Assembly (NCBI RefSeq): GCF_011634775.1
Contig: NZ_JAALXT010000003.1
Coordinates: forward strand, 744,001 to 808,000
Source of the DNA: Thalassoroseus pseudoceratinae
GTDB lineage: Bacteria > Planctomycetota > Planctomycetia > Planctomycetales > Planctomycetaceae
Length of the DNA: 64,000 nt
Direction of reading: 5' to 3'
Within the stretch, counting starts at the first letter, position 1. The number at the start of each line of letters is the position of its first letter. The notes under the pieces were generated by a model. It was not told the DNA's origin and did no database searches. It saw nothing but the letters and a program-made list of their open reading frames with translations. Positions 46,101 to 54,367 of this stretch are shown one piece after another. Both the position numbers and the translations under genes were made by a program.

Positions 46101-48889
46101 CTCACGCCCACTACAACTGGGGCTTCTCTCAGCCAGGTACTTATCGTGTTACCGTGCAAGCATCGGGTGTCTTGCAAGATGGCATGACACCAGTGACCAG
46201 CGAAGCGGTGACGCTGACCTTCGTCATCGGTGACATTTCGATTGCTTCCGAAGACACCTTCACGGTGTTGCCGGGCAACGCGGCGCATGGCAATGTGTTG
46301 TTCAACGATGTCCTGGCGATGGACGCTGTGCCAGTGGTGAGTGAAGCGATGACGCCCGGTCACGGCAGCTTGCAACTGAATGCCGACGGCACCTTTACCT
46401 ACACGCCCGACGACACGTTCGACGGGGCCGATTCCTTCAGCTACACGCTCAGTGACGGCACCACCGAAACCAATGCCACAGTGACAATCACCGGCTCAGA
46501 TCTGCCTGAGTTCGAAGCGGTTCTCACGGAAGGGCATGCCGATATTGGTTTGGCGATTGGTGAGCATGAGCACGAAGAAAGCGAAGAGGAACACGAAGAC
46601 GAGGAAGAGCATGAGCATGAAGACTCAGAATGGGACCTTCATGTTCATGACGGCGAGAATGATGTCGAATATCATCCGGACGAAGCGTTGTTCTACGTCG
46701 GAACGGATGCGATCACCGATCGTCCAGCGGATGAGTCATTCGATTTTACCGGTGTCGGTCCCGGGGAAACTCTCTACGTGCTGCCGCAAGTTGAGAATCC
46801 GGACCTGCTATACCTTGGGTTTGGTAGTGAAGAGATCGAGGACGGAACGTTCCTAGACGGGTCCTTTACCTTGCGGTTGAAATCCGCGAGCGGTCCAGGT
46901 CACTTCTCAGTGTGGACATCAGAACTCGATGGGCCGGATGTGGCAATGGCCACCGCAGACGGCATCACGGAAGCCGATCTGATCAGTTTGCTCGAGGGGG
47001 GCCATCAACATGCCAACTTCGGATTTACCGAGACGGGCTACTATGAGATCACCTTCCAGGCCATTGGGACTCTAGCTGATGGCGATGTGGTCGCTAGTGA
47101 AGATGTGACATACTTCTTCAATGTGGGCACTGCAACGAATGTCGAATTCAGTACGGCAACGGCCAGTGACTCGGAAGACTCTGGCAGCAATTTGCCAATG
47201 CTGCTAGTCAATGGAACCTTGACCGTGGCCGAATCCGTCGAAGTCACGGTGACAGGCGGAACGGCCGCCAATGGCACCGATTTCACGTTAACCGAGACTG
47301 TCACAATTCCGGCAGGCGTTTACGATGGTACTGTCGCCACGGCAGTCCCGATCAATCTAACGATCACCGATGACGACGTCGTCGAACTCGATGAAACGAT
47401 CGAACTGACACTGGCCAACGCCACCGGCACTTTGTTCATCAACGATGCCAACGGAGATACGACAACCCAAGACACCAGCACGTACACAATTACCAATGAC
47501 GACTCGGCCAAGCTAGCAATTAGCAACGCGAGCGGATTTGAAGGCACGAGCGGCACGCGTGAATTGACGTTCATCGTCACGCTGAATGGCGAAGTCGATT
47601 CTAGCTTTACGGTCGATTTCAACACCCTCGGCAATACCGCCACCGCAACTGATGGTGATTATGTTGCCAATATCGGCGATACTTTGACCTTCAGTGGAAC
47701 CGATGGCGAGACGCAAACGATTACGGTTCAGATCAACGGCGACATCACAAGGGAAGATGACGAGTATTTCTTCGTCCAACTCTCGAATTTGCAATCAGGT
47801 GGTCGCGATGTGTCGATCGGATCAGGCCAAGGACTGGGCCAGATCTCCAATGACGATTTGGCACCACAAATGGCAACGGTGGTTGATCAAGTCATGGACG
47901 ATCAGTTGATCAACGGTACCTACGAGTTCGTTGTGAGTGGGAATTTCGACGCAACGCCCGCCGATGCCGAAGCGGATGACATGTTCTTCTGGGATCCGGC
48001 CAGCGGCAGCCACCGAATTGTCTTCGCAGACGGTACCGTTCAGGATAACCCCTTCTGGACAATCATGCTCAATGGCAACGACTTTACTCAGGTCGTCGCT
48101 GGCGATTTCGATGGCGGCAATGGAACCGATCTGTTCTTCTGGAACCCGGCCACCGGATCCAACCGCCTGATCCACGTCATTGGCGGAACTGGCAATTTAG
48201 CTCGGACCGTAGAATCAATCGTCGTGCCGTCGACAGCCATTAACGGCAACGACTTCGCTCAACTTGTCGTCGGTGATTTTGATGGCGGCGGAGTCGACGA
48301 TTTGTTCTTCTGGGATCCCGTGACCGGTCGGAACCGATTTGTGCACTTTGAAGTGGTTACTCCTGGTTTCGATACCGATTTCAACAACCAGCAGACCAAT
48401 GTTATTCCGACGATGATGATCAATGGCGATTATTCCATCGTCAAAGCCGGTCAATTTGAGGATGGCGGGTTGGACGAATTGCTCTTCATCGATCTTGGAA
48501 GCGGCAAGAATCGGATCGTCTCGCTGTCGACCCCAGACGCCGGAACAACCACCGCGTTTGAAGATGTTCTGACAGACTATTTCCCACCCACGCTCTTCAA
48601 CGGCAACGCCTTTGATCGCGTTGAGGTTGTCGACCTAAATGGTGATGGCCTGGATGATGTGTTCGCTTGGAATAGCCGTACTGGAGCGAATCGTGTCGCC
48701 TCAACCAGTCTTGATCTGGGGACCCCACCAGTTCCTGTCGATGACGTGATTGCTTTTCAGGCAATCAACGGCGAACACGAAGTCGTGGCGAGACTAACAG
48801 AAGACGTGTTCAGCGATCCGGATGCCGACGAGTTGTTCTTCTGGAACCCGACGACCGGTCGTAACCGAACGGGTTTCGTACAGAACTAA
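43175..48889 (+). CDS. giant surface protein with three choice-of-anchor M domains and His-rich inserts
   Basis: A 1904-residue secreted protein. A basic N-terminus leads to VEALETRTLLTPTL, the 'LExRxLL' export segment. Domain order: choice-of-anchor M/TIGR03769-like 1 (about 49-262, FDFIGVESGETFYLLPQ...GGHSHYNFGFTEPG); Calx-beta (289-415); three 95-residue repeats opening 'PTISDVxxQ' (419-715); a VCBS/cadherin-like unit (724-808); anchor M 2 (812-1018) with EDDHDHE repeated three times; a second VCBS-like unit (1022-1108); anchor M 3 (1112-1316) with another His/Glu run (EHEHEESEEEHEDEEEHEH); two Calx-beta domains; and an FG-GAP-like repeat tail (1569-1904, FFWDPASGSHR units). Calx-beta domains bind Ca2+. 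TIGR03769 domains are proposed substrate-relay modules of metal-type ABC systems. The His-rich inserts sit inside domains 2 and 3, so a zinc-like ligand is plausible (inference). Starts at 43127 or 43175 are both possible. Confidence 0.88.
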   Translation: MLNGFKKFLHGLRSTPVNRQSRRPKKRDRRRVGYRSAVEALETRTLLTPTLVEYLANEHVDINIQHSGTDWSLGPRNSDQIPATQFENDEAVLYVGSPSATSRPGGSGFDFIGVESGETFYLLPQNQDSDLLYLGFAGYGLDSSIDRYNPSTESKGRVSGNARWAKATLTDVRHTNSDGTTGDGDFSMWQSGSFGDADVFISSYDDGIDNPNSDGLDTTDGISADDAMWIIAGGHSHYNFGFTEPGRYEIDVKLSAYFGDDGTANSSTPNLSGFDESEDITIFFSVQSAGQVEFENTSYSVDEDAGTASIDVIRTGGSDGRITVDYATSDGTATADSDYTSASGTLVFLDGETRKTITVPILDDVVGEGNETVNLALSSPMPENLNEYYQVVEADANGLIGTNASAVLTIVENVLAPTISDVADQQTDEDTSTGTIAFTVGDSDSSLESLVVTAISSNQSLVPDGNIVLGGSGANRTVNVNPALNQFGVATITLTVEDEDGLIATDTFDLTVTSVNDLPTISDVGNQSIDENTSTNAIPFAVGDVETSASALTVTASSSNPSLVPIGNIVFGGSGANRTVTVSPATDQSGSTTITLTVTDANGGMASDTFVVNVNSANTSPTISDVDNQSTDENTPTAAIPFTVDDAETAVGSLVVTASSSNMTLVPNGNIVLGGSGANRTVTITPAADQTGSTTITLTVDDGEGATATDTFTLTVGTASSGTMAIADAYTVTSGNAVQGNVLFNDVVAMGVMPMVSEAMTPAHGSLQLNADGTFTYTPDGTFDGTDSFSYSLDDGTTETEATVTITAAALPQGEVLSEGHADILINYHEDHWDFTVLGEDDHDHEEDDHDHEEDDHDHEHGEGLHFDEVIIHGGTNAGIARPEDAAFDFTGVASGETLYVLPQSEMPELPFVGLNTEDVEADTFVDNELSLQLLAVDGPGEFSLWQTDSFGSPDVFFATTDGITDADGVVLPEGTHAHYNWGFSQPGTYRVTVQASGVLQDGMTPVTSEAVTLTFVIGDISIASEDTFTVLPGNAAHGNVLFNDVLAMDAVPVVSEAMTPGHGSLQLNADGTFTYTPDDTFDGADSFSYTLSDGTTETNATVTITGSDLPEFEAVLTEGHADIGLAIGEHEHEESEEEHEDEEEHEHEDSEWDLHVHDGENDVEYHPDEALFYVGTDAITDRPADESFDFTGVGPGETLYVLPQVENPDLLYLGFGSEEIEDGTFLDGSFTLRLKSASGPGHFSVWTSELDGPDVAMATADGITEADLISLLEGGHQHANFGFTETGYYEITFQAIGTLADGDVVASEDVTYFFNVGTATNVEFSTATASDSEDSGSNLPMLLVNGTLTVAESVEVTVTGGTAANGTDFTLTETVTIPAGVYDGTVATAVPINLTITDDDVVELDETIELTLANATGTLFINDANGDTTTQDTSTYTITNDDSAKLAISNASGFEGTSGTRELTFIVTLNGEVDSSFTVDFNTLGNTATATDGDYVANIGDTLTFSGTDGETQTITVQINGDITREDDEYFFVQLSNLQSGGRDVSIGSGQGLGQISNDDLAPQMATVVDQVMDDQLINGTYEFVVSGNFDATPADAEADDMFFWDPASGSHRIVFADGTVQDNPFWTIMLNGNDFTQVVAGDFDGGNGTDLFFWNPATGSNRLIHVIGGTGNLARTVESIVVPSTAINGNDFAQLVVGDFDGGGVDDLFFWDPVTGRNRFVHFEVVTPGFDTDFNNQQTNVIPTMMINGDYSIVKAGQFEDGGLDELLFIDLGSGKNRIVSLSTPDAGTTTAFEDVLTDYFPPTLFNGNAFDRVEVVDLNGDGLDDVFAWNSRTGANRVASTSLDLGTPPVPVDDVIAFQAINGEHEVVARLTEDVFSDPDADELFFWNPTTGRNRTGFVQN
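45463..45515 (+). repeat. 53-bp identical direct repeat, copy 1
   Basis: A 53-base tract identical to 46360-46412. It encodes the core of the two VCBS/cadherin-like units (HGSLQLNADGTFTYTPD). Identity at DNA level beyond the protein need suggests recent duplication or gene conversion. Confidence 0.8.
45692..45754 (+). repeat. three tandem 21-bp repeats coding EDDHDHE
   Basis: Three exact copies of a 21-base unit starting GAAGACGATCACGACC, in frame, giving three copies of Glu-Asp-Asp-His-Asp-His-Glu. Such a tract can expand or contract by slippage and so tune the number of metal-binding residues. Confidence 0.9.
46360..46412 (+). repeat. 53-bp identical direct repeat, copy 2
   Basis: Second copy of the tract at 45463-45515. 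Confidence 0.8.
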
Positions 48890-48937
48890 ACTAAATCGTC
48901 GCTATTCTGTTGATGGCTTTGTCAATCGTGATCGAAT

Positions 48938-48974
48938 TGCTGGGACGAGCAAACGCTCATCCCAGCATTTTTTT
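48938..48974 (+). terminator. rho-independent terminator after giant surface protein
   Basis: TGCTGGGACGAGC and GCTCATCCCAGCA form a strong stem of about 13 pairs with one mismatch around a four-base loop, followed by seven T. It lies 49 bases after the stop codon at 48889 and is the clearest intrinsic terminator in the window. Confidence 0.9.
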
Positions 48975-49777
48975 AGCCATCAACTTCTCGTAGACGGGAA
49001 GTTGTCCCTGCTCTTGCTGCATTCGTGCAATTTGCCAGTGTTTGCTATTTGTCTTCCTGGGCCAGCTACACTTTCCAATGGGGGGACACGCACGCTAGCC
49101 ATGACTGTCAACCTTGAGGGCGGCATCACTAGCTGTGAGTTGCAAGAGGCTCGGATCAATCCGATAGAAACCGATACGAATCCCGCTACTATTGGGAAGG
49201 TCACGAGATGACAAGAGAGTCATTAGCAATCAATCTTGCTTCTTCCTATTCGTTGAATTAGACGCTCACTTTCAAGGGAATAGTTAGATCAATACCAATC
49301 GCCGTGGACGGTTTCCGACACCCTTTATACGCCCGATTGAAATCTCAACATCGGTTTGAGTTTGTTAGATAAGGTGGTTGGTCATGGAGTCAGAGTTTTG
49401 CCCCGTGGACTAGCAAGCGACTACCTTATCCATACGGATACAGTCACTGCAATCGAGGTACTGTCTTGATTTCGACAAGCCTCGGTTGGTCATCGCTTGT
49501 CGCAACCTGACTACGACTCTTACAGCACCGCCTGTCGATAATCACCAGTATCTCAATCGCTTTTGATTACTCGGGAGAGATAACTGCTTCCGTTCCCACG
49601 AAAAGCGGGCCAGTCAGCCTATGCGTAACCTGGAACACTGCTAACAAATGCCAGTAAGAGTGTTTTCAGTGTCATCAGGTTTCTCTTTGATTCTGGCTGT
49701 GGTCTTCAAGCCGTTATTTTCGGGCTAATATCAATAGAGTTCCGAAGAGCGGATTAGTTGACTAATCAACAGGAGAC
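48975..49777. other. intergenic region without identifiable gene
   Basis: About 800 bases between the terminator and the stop of the small lipoprotein gene on the other strand. Nothing protein-like was found on either strand. An imperfect inverted repeat (GATAAGGTGGT near 49370 and ACTACCTTATC near 49430) is visible but has no clear meaning. Confidence 0.5.
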
Positions 49778-50188
49778 TTACTTCGAGGAAGGCGTCTCAA
49801 AAGGGAAACCTTTCCCTTGTTCAAGCCCGATGAACCGACTTCCCTGGGAATCGATTCGAACCCACTGGACCTCACCTAAAATGGTTTCAGCCCAGTAAAA
49901 TCGAGTGGCCTTGGAACTGCTTCGGTAGAGCAGGGGCATCCCGTCAATCAGCGGATTATCCGCCAATGAAGCATTCTGTCGAAAGTACCCACCCAAAAGA
50001 TGCTCGTCTTGGGGAGTTATTTCTTTGATCGTCCAAGTTTGGCCCGAATCCTCGAACGTCGATGGAGGCGTGACGGGTACTGACGTCTCAGATGATGAGT
50101 TCTGGCCGCCACAACCTCCAACTCCGACGAAAAATAGGATTAGGAGACAAACGATACTCCAACTCGTGATCTGCTGCCCGACACTCAT
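49778..50188 (-). CDS. small lipoprotein coupled to DUF1559 gene
   Basis: A 136-residue predicted lipoprotein. The signal peptide (WSIVCLLILFFVGVGG) ends in the lipobox region VGVGGC, so the Cys near residue 26 should be lipidated. The mature part is small and polar, with a Thr/Ser/Pro linker (SSSETSVPVTPPSTFEDSG) then a compact domain (WTIKEITPQDEHLLGGYF, RFYWAETILGEVQWVRID). I do not recognise the family. Its ATG shares one base with the TAA of the DUF1559 gene upstream (TAATG), so both are translated together. DUF1559 genes in planctomycetes are often followed by a small secreted partner, which this probably is. Confidence 0.82.
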   Translation of the reverse strand: MSVGQQITSWSIVCLLILFFVGVGGCGGQNSSSETSVPVTPPSTFEDSGQTWTIKEITPQDEHLLGGYFRQNASLADNPLIDGMPLLYRSSSKATRFYWAETILGEVQWVRIDSQGSRFIGLEQGKGFPFETPSSK

Positions 50189-51171
50189 TACCAATCTCCA
50201 AGGACTTGACCATCGTTCCGGGCGAAGATGTTGCGGAGTGTGTCGAGCTGTATGCTGTCGCTCACGAAATGAACGCCGCCGTCGCAGAGCAAGATGTTGG
50301 CCCCACCAGGATGCAAGCTACGAGGTCCAGAAACGATTTCGCCATGATGCGAGGCATCCGGAATGTTCGAGTTCGGTGGCAGGGCTCCATGAACCAGGCA
50401 ATGAAACCCCGTGCTCCGAATCCAGGCTCCGGCTCGCCTGCCCTCATAGCTGCTTGCGGTAGCGGTGAGGATGTCATCCCCAGTGACACTGCAAGGGCTC
50501 CCCCCAACGGAAGCCCGTTTCAACTGCCGTTGTGGGTCGATCAGATCTGTGGTGCTGTCTCCTCGCCGACCAAAAAGCGTTTCTGCCATGAACGCCGTGT
50601 TCGTCATTCCGTCGGTTATGTCTCGGAACTGAGTTGAGGAGCCCCGCCAGAACAGACCGTTGTTTCCGCTAGAGCAGTAGTTCGTATCGTCGCCACTCCC
50701 GCCGTTGCAAAGATAGTTGCTCCCTGCATATAAGTCGTTTCCATCTTGATACATGACTTCACCGGCATCACTAGGACACATGAAGACAGGAATCTTCTGG
50801 GCCGCCACGGCAACGAGAGAAGGATTCAGAGTTGGTGCCCATGGCTGCCCCATCAACAATGGCTCGTCGAAATCGATCGCGTCTTGCAAGTTGCCCTGTT
50901 CGATGTAAGGGAGAATCTGAGCCTGCGGGGAGTAGTTATAGAGCGAGTCCAACGCCATGAGCGGGAACCGACGATGCGTGTCATGGTAATTGTGCAACGC
51001 GATGCCGAGTTGCTTCATGTTGTTCTTGCATTGCGTCCGCCGAGCAGCTTCGCGAGCCTGCTGCACGGCCGGCAAAAGTAGAGCGATCAGAATAGCGATG
51101 ATTGCGATAACCACCAGCAATTCAATAAGCGTAAAACCGAAGGCAGCGTCTTTTTTCCGACGAGCAGACAT
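50188..51171 (-). CDS. DUF1559 prepilin-like protein
   Basis: A 327-residue DUF1559 protein of normal family length. The pilin-like signal is [20 protein letters not shown] after a short Lys/Arg-rich leader, followed by [20 protein letters not shown] and the conserved [12 protein letters not shown]. The C-terminal H-X9-DG motif is [16 protein letters not shown]. Internal Cys residues (FMCPSD, YLCNGG, NYCSSG) may form disulphides. It should be inserted as a type II pseudopilin-like surface subunit. It has its own promoter-like sequence 70-95 bases upstream, lies downstream of the ABC permease gene in the same direction, and is coupled to the lipoprotein gene. Confidence 0.94.
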   Translation of the reverse strand: MSARRKKDAAFGFTLIELLVVIAIIAILIALLLPAVQQAREAARRTQCKNNMKQLGIALHNYHDTHRRFPLMALDSLYNYSPQAQILPYIEQGNLQDAIDFDEPLLMGQPWAPTLNPSLVAVAAQKIPVFMCPSDAGEVMYQDGNDLYAGSNYLCNGGSGDDTNYCSSGNNGLFWRGSSTQFRDITDGMTNTAFMAETLFGRRGDSTTDLIDPQRQLKRASVGGSPCSVTGDDILTATASSYEGRRAGAWIRSTGFHCLVHGALPPNSNIPDASHHGEIVSGPRSLHPGGANILLCDGGVHFVSDSIQLDTLRNIFARNDGQVLGDW

Positions 51172-51239
51172 CGAAGAGACTCCATGAGAGTAGATAACGA
51201 CTGGCGAGCGAAACCCAGCTAACTAAGAGCGAGCAACGA

Positions 51240-51268
51240 ACTATACTCACAACGCTTTTCAAGTGCAA
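51240..51268 (-). promoter_or_regulatory. sigma70-like promoter of DUF1559-lipoprotein operon
   Basis: On the minus strand TTGCAC (51268-51263) and TATAGT (51245-51240) are separated by 17 bases, close to the sigma70 consensus, about 70 bases upstream of the DUF1559 ATG. Found by eye. Confidence 0.45.
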
Positions 51269-51298
51269 CTGGATTGCAATACAGTTTTGTGTGCTATT

Positions 51299-54235
51299 TC
51301 ATAATGAATCGCTATGCGTGACACTCACGCCAGATCGGAAGCAGACGTACGCCGCCAACCCCACGACCCCGTTCCAAGCAAGAAGGGATAGCATGAGATC
51401 AAAAGAGAGTCCTCGCTGTGATGTCTGCTTGGCAGCAATCGCGTTAAAACTCGGAGCCTGCTGAATTTCCTTGAGATCTAATTCTTGCTCTGCCACGGAA
51501 TACGGCTGGAAGTACGAAATGTATTCTTCTTGAAATCGATTGGTCTGGTCTGCGAATGTCGCTTTATGAGTCAGACTTGTCCCAGCTAATTGAACGGCTG
51601 CTTGACGCCAAGCGATCACCGGCGAAAGCCAACCGTATGTGTCCAAGGAAGCATCACGAGCACAATGGTTTTGAACGTCTTTCTGAAGCACAGTCTGAAA
51701 TCGCCTAGCGACTTCATTGTCACGGAGCCAATATTGAAGCATCTCCTCCTGTTGTGGAGACAAGTTCTCCCCATCGGTAACAATTGGCTGATTGGAATCC
51801 ACGTTTATTAAGGTCGTTTCACTTTCGGCACGGATCTCTCGTTCTGTTTGAGCGAGCGACGATGGCGTGAGAACGGAGTGTCTTTCCGAGACATATTCGG
51901 CTGTCGTTCTCGGAATGAACACAGTGAGTGTGATCCAGAACAGCAAAAGCCAGACGACATTGGCTGAACTTGAGCCGCCCGCAAAATTGACTGCCAGAGA
52001 CAGGCTGCCCCAGAACAGGGAATACAGAAAGAGGATGACGCCCCACAGTAGAAACGGCTTGGCTGCTGGGAATTGAAGAAGATTGCACCCCTGAACTAGC
52101 AACGTTAAATATGCAATCACGACGATCGTGAATGTAGCCGCCGAAACTCGGATCAAAATCCTCTTGAGAAATAGACGGAACAGCGAGACGGGTTGTGACA
52201 TGAGCAAGGCCAGTGTTCCATCGTCTCGTTCGGAGGAGACCAATCCATGAGTGAGCGTGATGATGGCCAAAGGGAGAATCGCTGCCACAAAAAGTGTGAG
52301 ATCGAAGGAGCCGATGCGAGCGTAAAACGGATTCTCCAGAACGTCGCGTCGGAGCGTTTCGGCACGGGAAGTCGACAGCCGATATCGCGTTGGCCAAGCG
52401 GTCGATTCACCGATCGCCAGGGCGTTTTCCGGTGACGCACGACTCCAAGTCCACCAAAGTCCTTCTTGATGTGATAGCAGATCAGGAGAAGTCGCAGCCC
52501 ACTGAAGATCTTCGATCTCTTGAATTGAGAATCCGAGATCATATTCCTCGACAATCGCAGCTAAGTCGACATCATCTCGGAAAGCCGATTCTAAGATCTT
52601 TTGAACAAGCTCATTTCTCGCACGGGCTTCTTGAGATTGAGTTTTCCGGAGTTGATACTGCTCAAGTCCGGGTTGACTGGCAAGTATGGTCAGCAGGGCC
52701 AAAATCAACATCGTGGGTTTGAAGACGGGATCAGCAATTACGAGACGCCATTCCGAAGGCAACGGTAACCAACTTCGTTTTCGTGTCTTGGACGTTCCAA
52801 CTTCGTCTCGCTGATACGGCGGGATCAACGCGAGTGCAACGGCCGTCCCACTCCAACCGACGAGAATGACGATTGGCCAAATCGCGAGACGCAAGACTAA
52901 TTGTACGCTCGGAAGCGTCTGTTCAAACGGAGGGACTTGTCCCCAAAATTGCCGTCGATCTTCCGAGGTCTCGCCAGGCTGTCGGTTCTCGGTATCCGCT
53001 AAGTTCATCGTCCGAACCAAATTCCGTCGATACCGCTCACCAGCATACACAAACGCTTCGTGATGCTCCCGATCCGTCCCGGAGAAGGCCATCGAGACCG
53101 AACGAATAGCCAAGTAAGGCGAAACCAACTCAAACCACTTCAGAAACTTGTCCTGCCGACGATAGGTATCGGTCAACTCCGCTTGAATCTCGTCATATTT
53201 CTCATTGGTGTACTTTTCGATCTCCATCATTTTCGCTCCTGCAAAGCTGATCGGGAGATCGCGGATGTGTTTGACGTCGTACTTCTTTAATAGACGTTCT
53301 TTCAGCAAATCCAATCGCCGTCTGAGTTCCATCGAGTCTTCACGCGAGCTATTGAGAACATGCCGTTGTTGATCACGGAATTCTTCGATCGTTGGAAGTG
53401 GTGCTTGGTCCTGGGCCACGTCCAACGCGAACCGTGGGAGAATGATCGTCCACGCCGACCAAAGCAGTAGTAGCAGAATCAGTGCAGTCCGAGACGATGC
53501 CACCCGCGACGAAAGACCCAACGATAACGCCCCCCAACCGATGAGATACAGCCATAGGGATCCTACAAGGAACGTTGCCCGCATGACTGCGTTCGACGTC
53601 GAGGCTTCCAGCCCGTTCCCTGCGAGAGCAGCCCATCCGAGCAGGCAACTGATCGGCGCTGAGATTAGCATCACGAACAAACTAATCGCTAAGAGTTTGC
53701 CCCCGACCCAGCCCCTCCATCGGACGCCTTGGCTTTGAATCAAACGGAGCGTTCCCGTTGCTCGTTCTTCCGAGACTCCGTAATACGTCATCAGAACGAC
53801 CAGGAGTGGGCCGATCATCTGCATCAGCAATGCTGGTGTTGTGGCGTCGAGCTTCAACAGCGAAAGTCGCGTTCCCGCGGGCGGGAAGTTCGTTTCGCCG
53901 AGTTGATGAGCTTTGATTTCCAAAGCCGTCCCCAAATTCGGCTGAACACCAGGATCGAAGACTGCCAGGGGGGAGGGGAACTTGTACAGAACCGTCCCGT
54001 GATGCGTCGCCATATGGGCGTTAGTCGTTGGCTGTTCCAGCCAAGCGACACGTGCTTTTTGCTGTCGTTGGTTTTGTAAATCGATCTGGTCTTGAACGAC
54101 TCGTGCCGTCCGCCAGCAGATGGCAATTTCTAAAAGAACGAACACAGTGATTGCAAGAACGAGCCAACGATTTCGCAACCACTGCCGAACTTCGTTCCGA
54201 GCAACGATGCCTACGGTTTCCACGATTGAAATCAT
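51299..54235 (-). CDS. fused double ABC-2 type permease (DUF3526-like)
   Basis: A 978-residue membrane protein made of two ABC-2/DUF3526 permease halves. Each half has an N-terminal helix, a large extracytoplasmic loop and a cluster of helices. The first half includes MISIVETVGIVARNEVRQWL, LLMQMIGPLLVVLMTYYGVS then EERATGTLRLIQSQG. The second repeats the theme: VAAILPLAIITLTHGLVSSE then RDDGTLALLMSQPVS. The 'EE/SERxxGTLxLLxSQPV' motif is the cytoplasmic coupling signature of NosY/GldF-type permeases. These halves are usually separate adjacent genes, so the fusion is notable. The likely ATPase partner is encoded at 55781 on the other strand. The transported substrate is unknown; such systems often move lipoproteins, metals or periplasmic factors. 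Confidence 0.88.
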   Translation of the reverse strand: MISIVETVGIVARNEVRQWLRNRWLVLAITVFVLLEIAICWRTARVVQDQIDLQNQRQQKARVAWLEQPTTNAHMATHHGTVLYKFPSPLAVFDPGVQPNLGTALEIKAHQLGETNFPPAGTRLSLLKLDATTPALLMQMIGPLLVVLMTYYGVSEERATGTLRLIQSQGVRWRGWVGGKLLAISLFVMLISAPISCLLGWAALAGNGLEASTSNAVMRATFLVGSLWLYLIGWGALSLGLSSRVASSRTALILLLLLWSAWTIILPRFALDVAQDQAPLPTIEEFRDQQRHVLNSSREDSMELRRRLDLLKERLLKKYDVKHIRDLPISFAGAKMMEIEKYTNEKYDEIQAELTDTYRRQDKFLKWFELVSPYLAIRSVSMAFSGTDREHHEAFVYAGERYRRNLVRTMNLADTENRQPGETSEDRRQFWGQVPPFEQTLPSVQLVLRLAIWPIVILVGWSGTAVALALIPPYQRDEVGTSKTRKRSWLPLPSEWRLVIADPVFKPTMLILALLTILASQPGLEQYQLRKTQSQEARARNELVQKILESAFRDDVDLAAIVEEYDLGFSIQEIEDLQWAATSPDLLSHQEGLWWTWSRASPENALAIGESTAWPTRYRLSTSRAETLRRDVLENPFYARIGSFDLTLFVAAILPLAIITLTHGLVSSERDDGTLALLMSQPVSLFRLFLKRILIRVSAATFTIVVIAYLTLLVQGCNLLQFPAAKPFLLWGVILFLYSLFWGSLSLAVNFAGGSSSANVVWLLLFWITLTVFIPRTTAEYVSERHSVLTPSSLAQTEREIRAESETTLINVDSNQPIVTDGENLSPQQEEMLQYWLRDNEVARRFQTVLQKDVQNHCARDASLDTYGWLSPVIAWRQAAVQLAGTSLTHKATFADQTNRFQEEYISYFQPYSVAEQELDLKEIQQAPSFNAIAAKQTSQRGLSFDLMLSLLAWNGVVGLAAYVCFRSGVSVTHSDSL

Positions 54236-54367
54236 TCCCGGTTGCAGAACAACAATACTTTTTAACGCACAACAGTTGCAAAGGCACTGTGTAGGTTATT
54301 ACAAACCATATTAAGTGCCGTCAAGGCTTGCCGTCCTGAGATGAACTTTGGTGAGAAGGACTTGCAT

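Noticed and set aside
49370-49440. Imperfect inverted repeat as an operator or RNA gene
   Set aside because: One mismatch in 11 and a spacer of about 60 bases; no conserved context.
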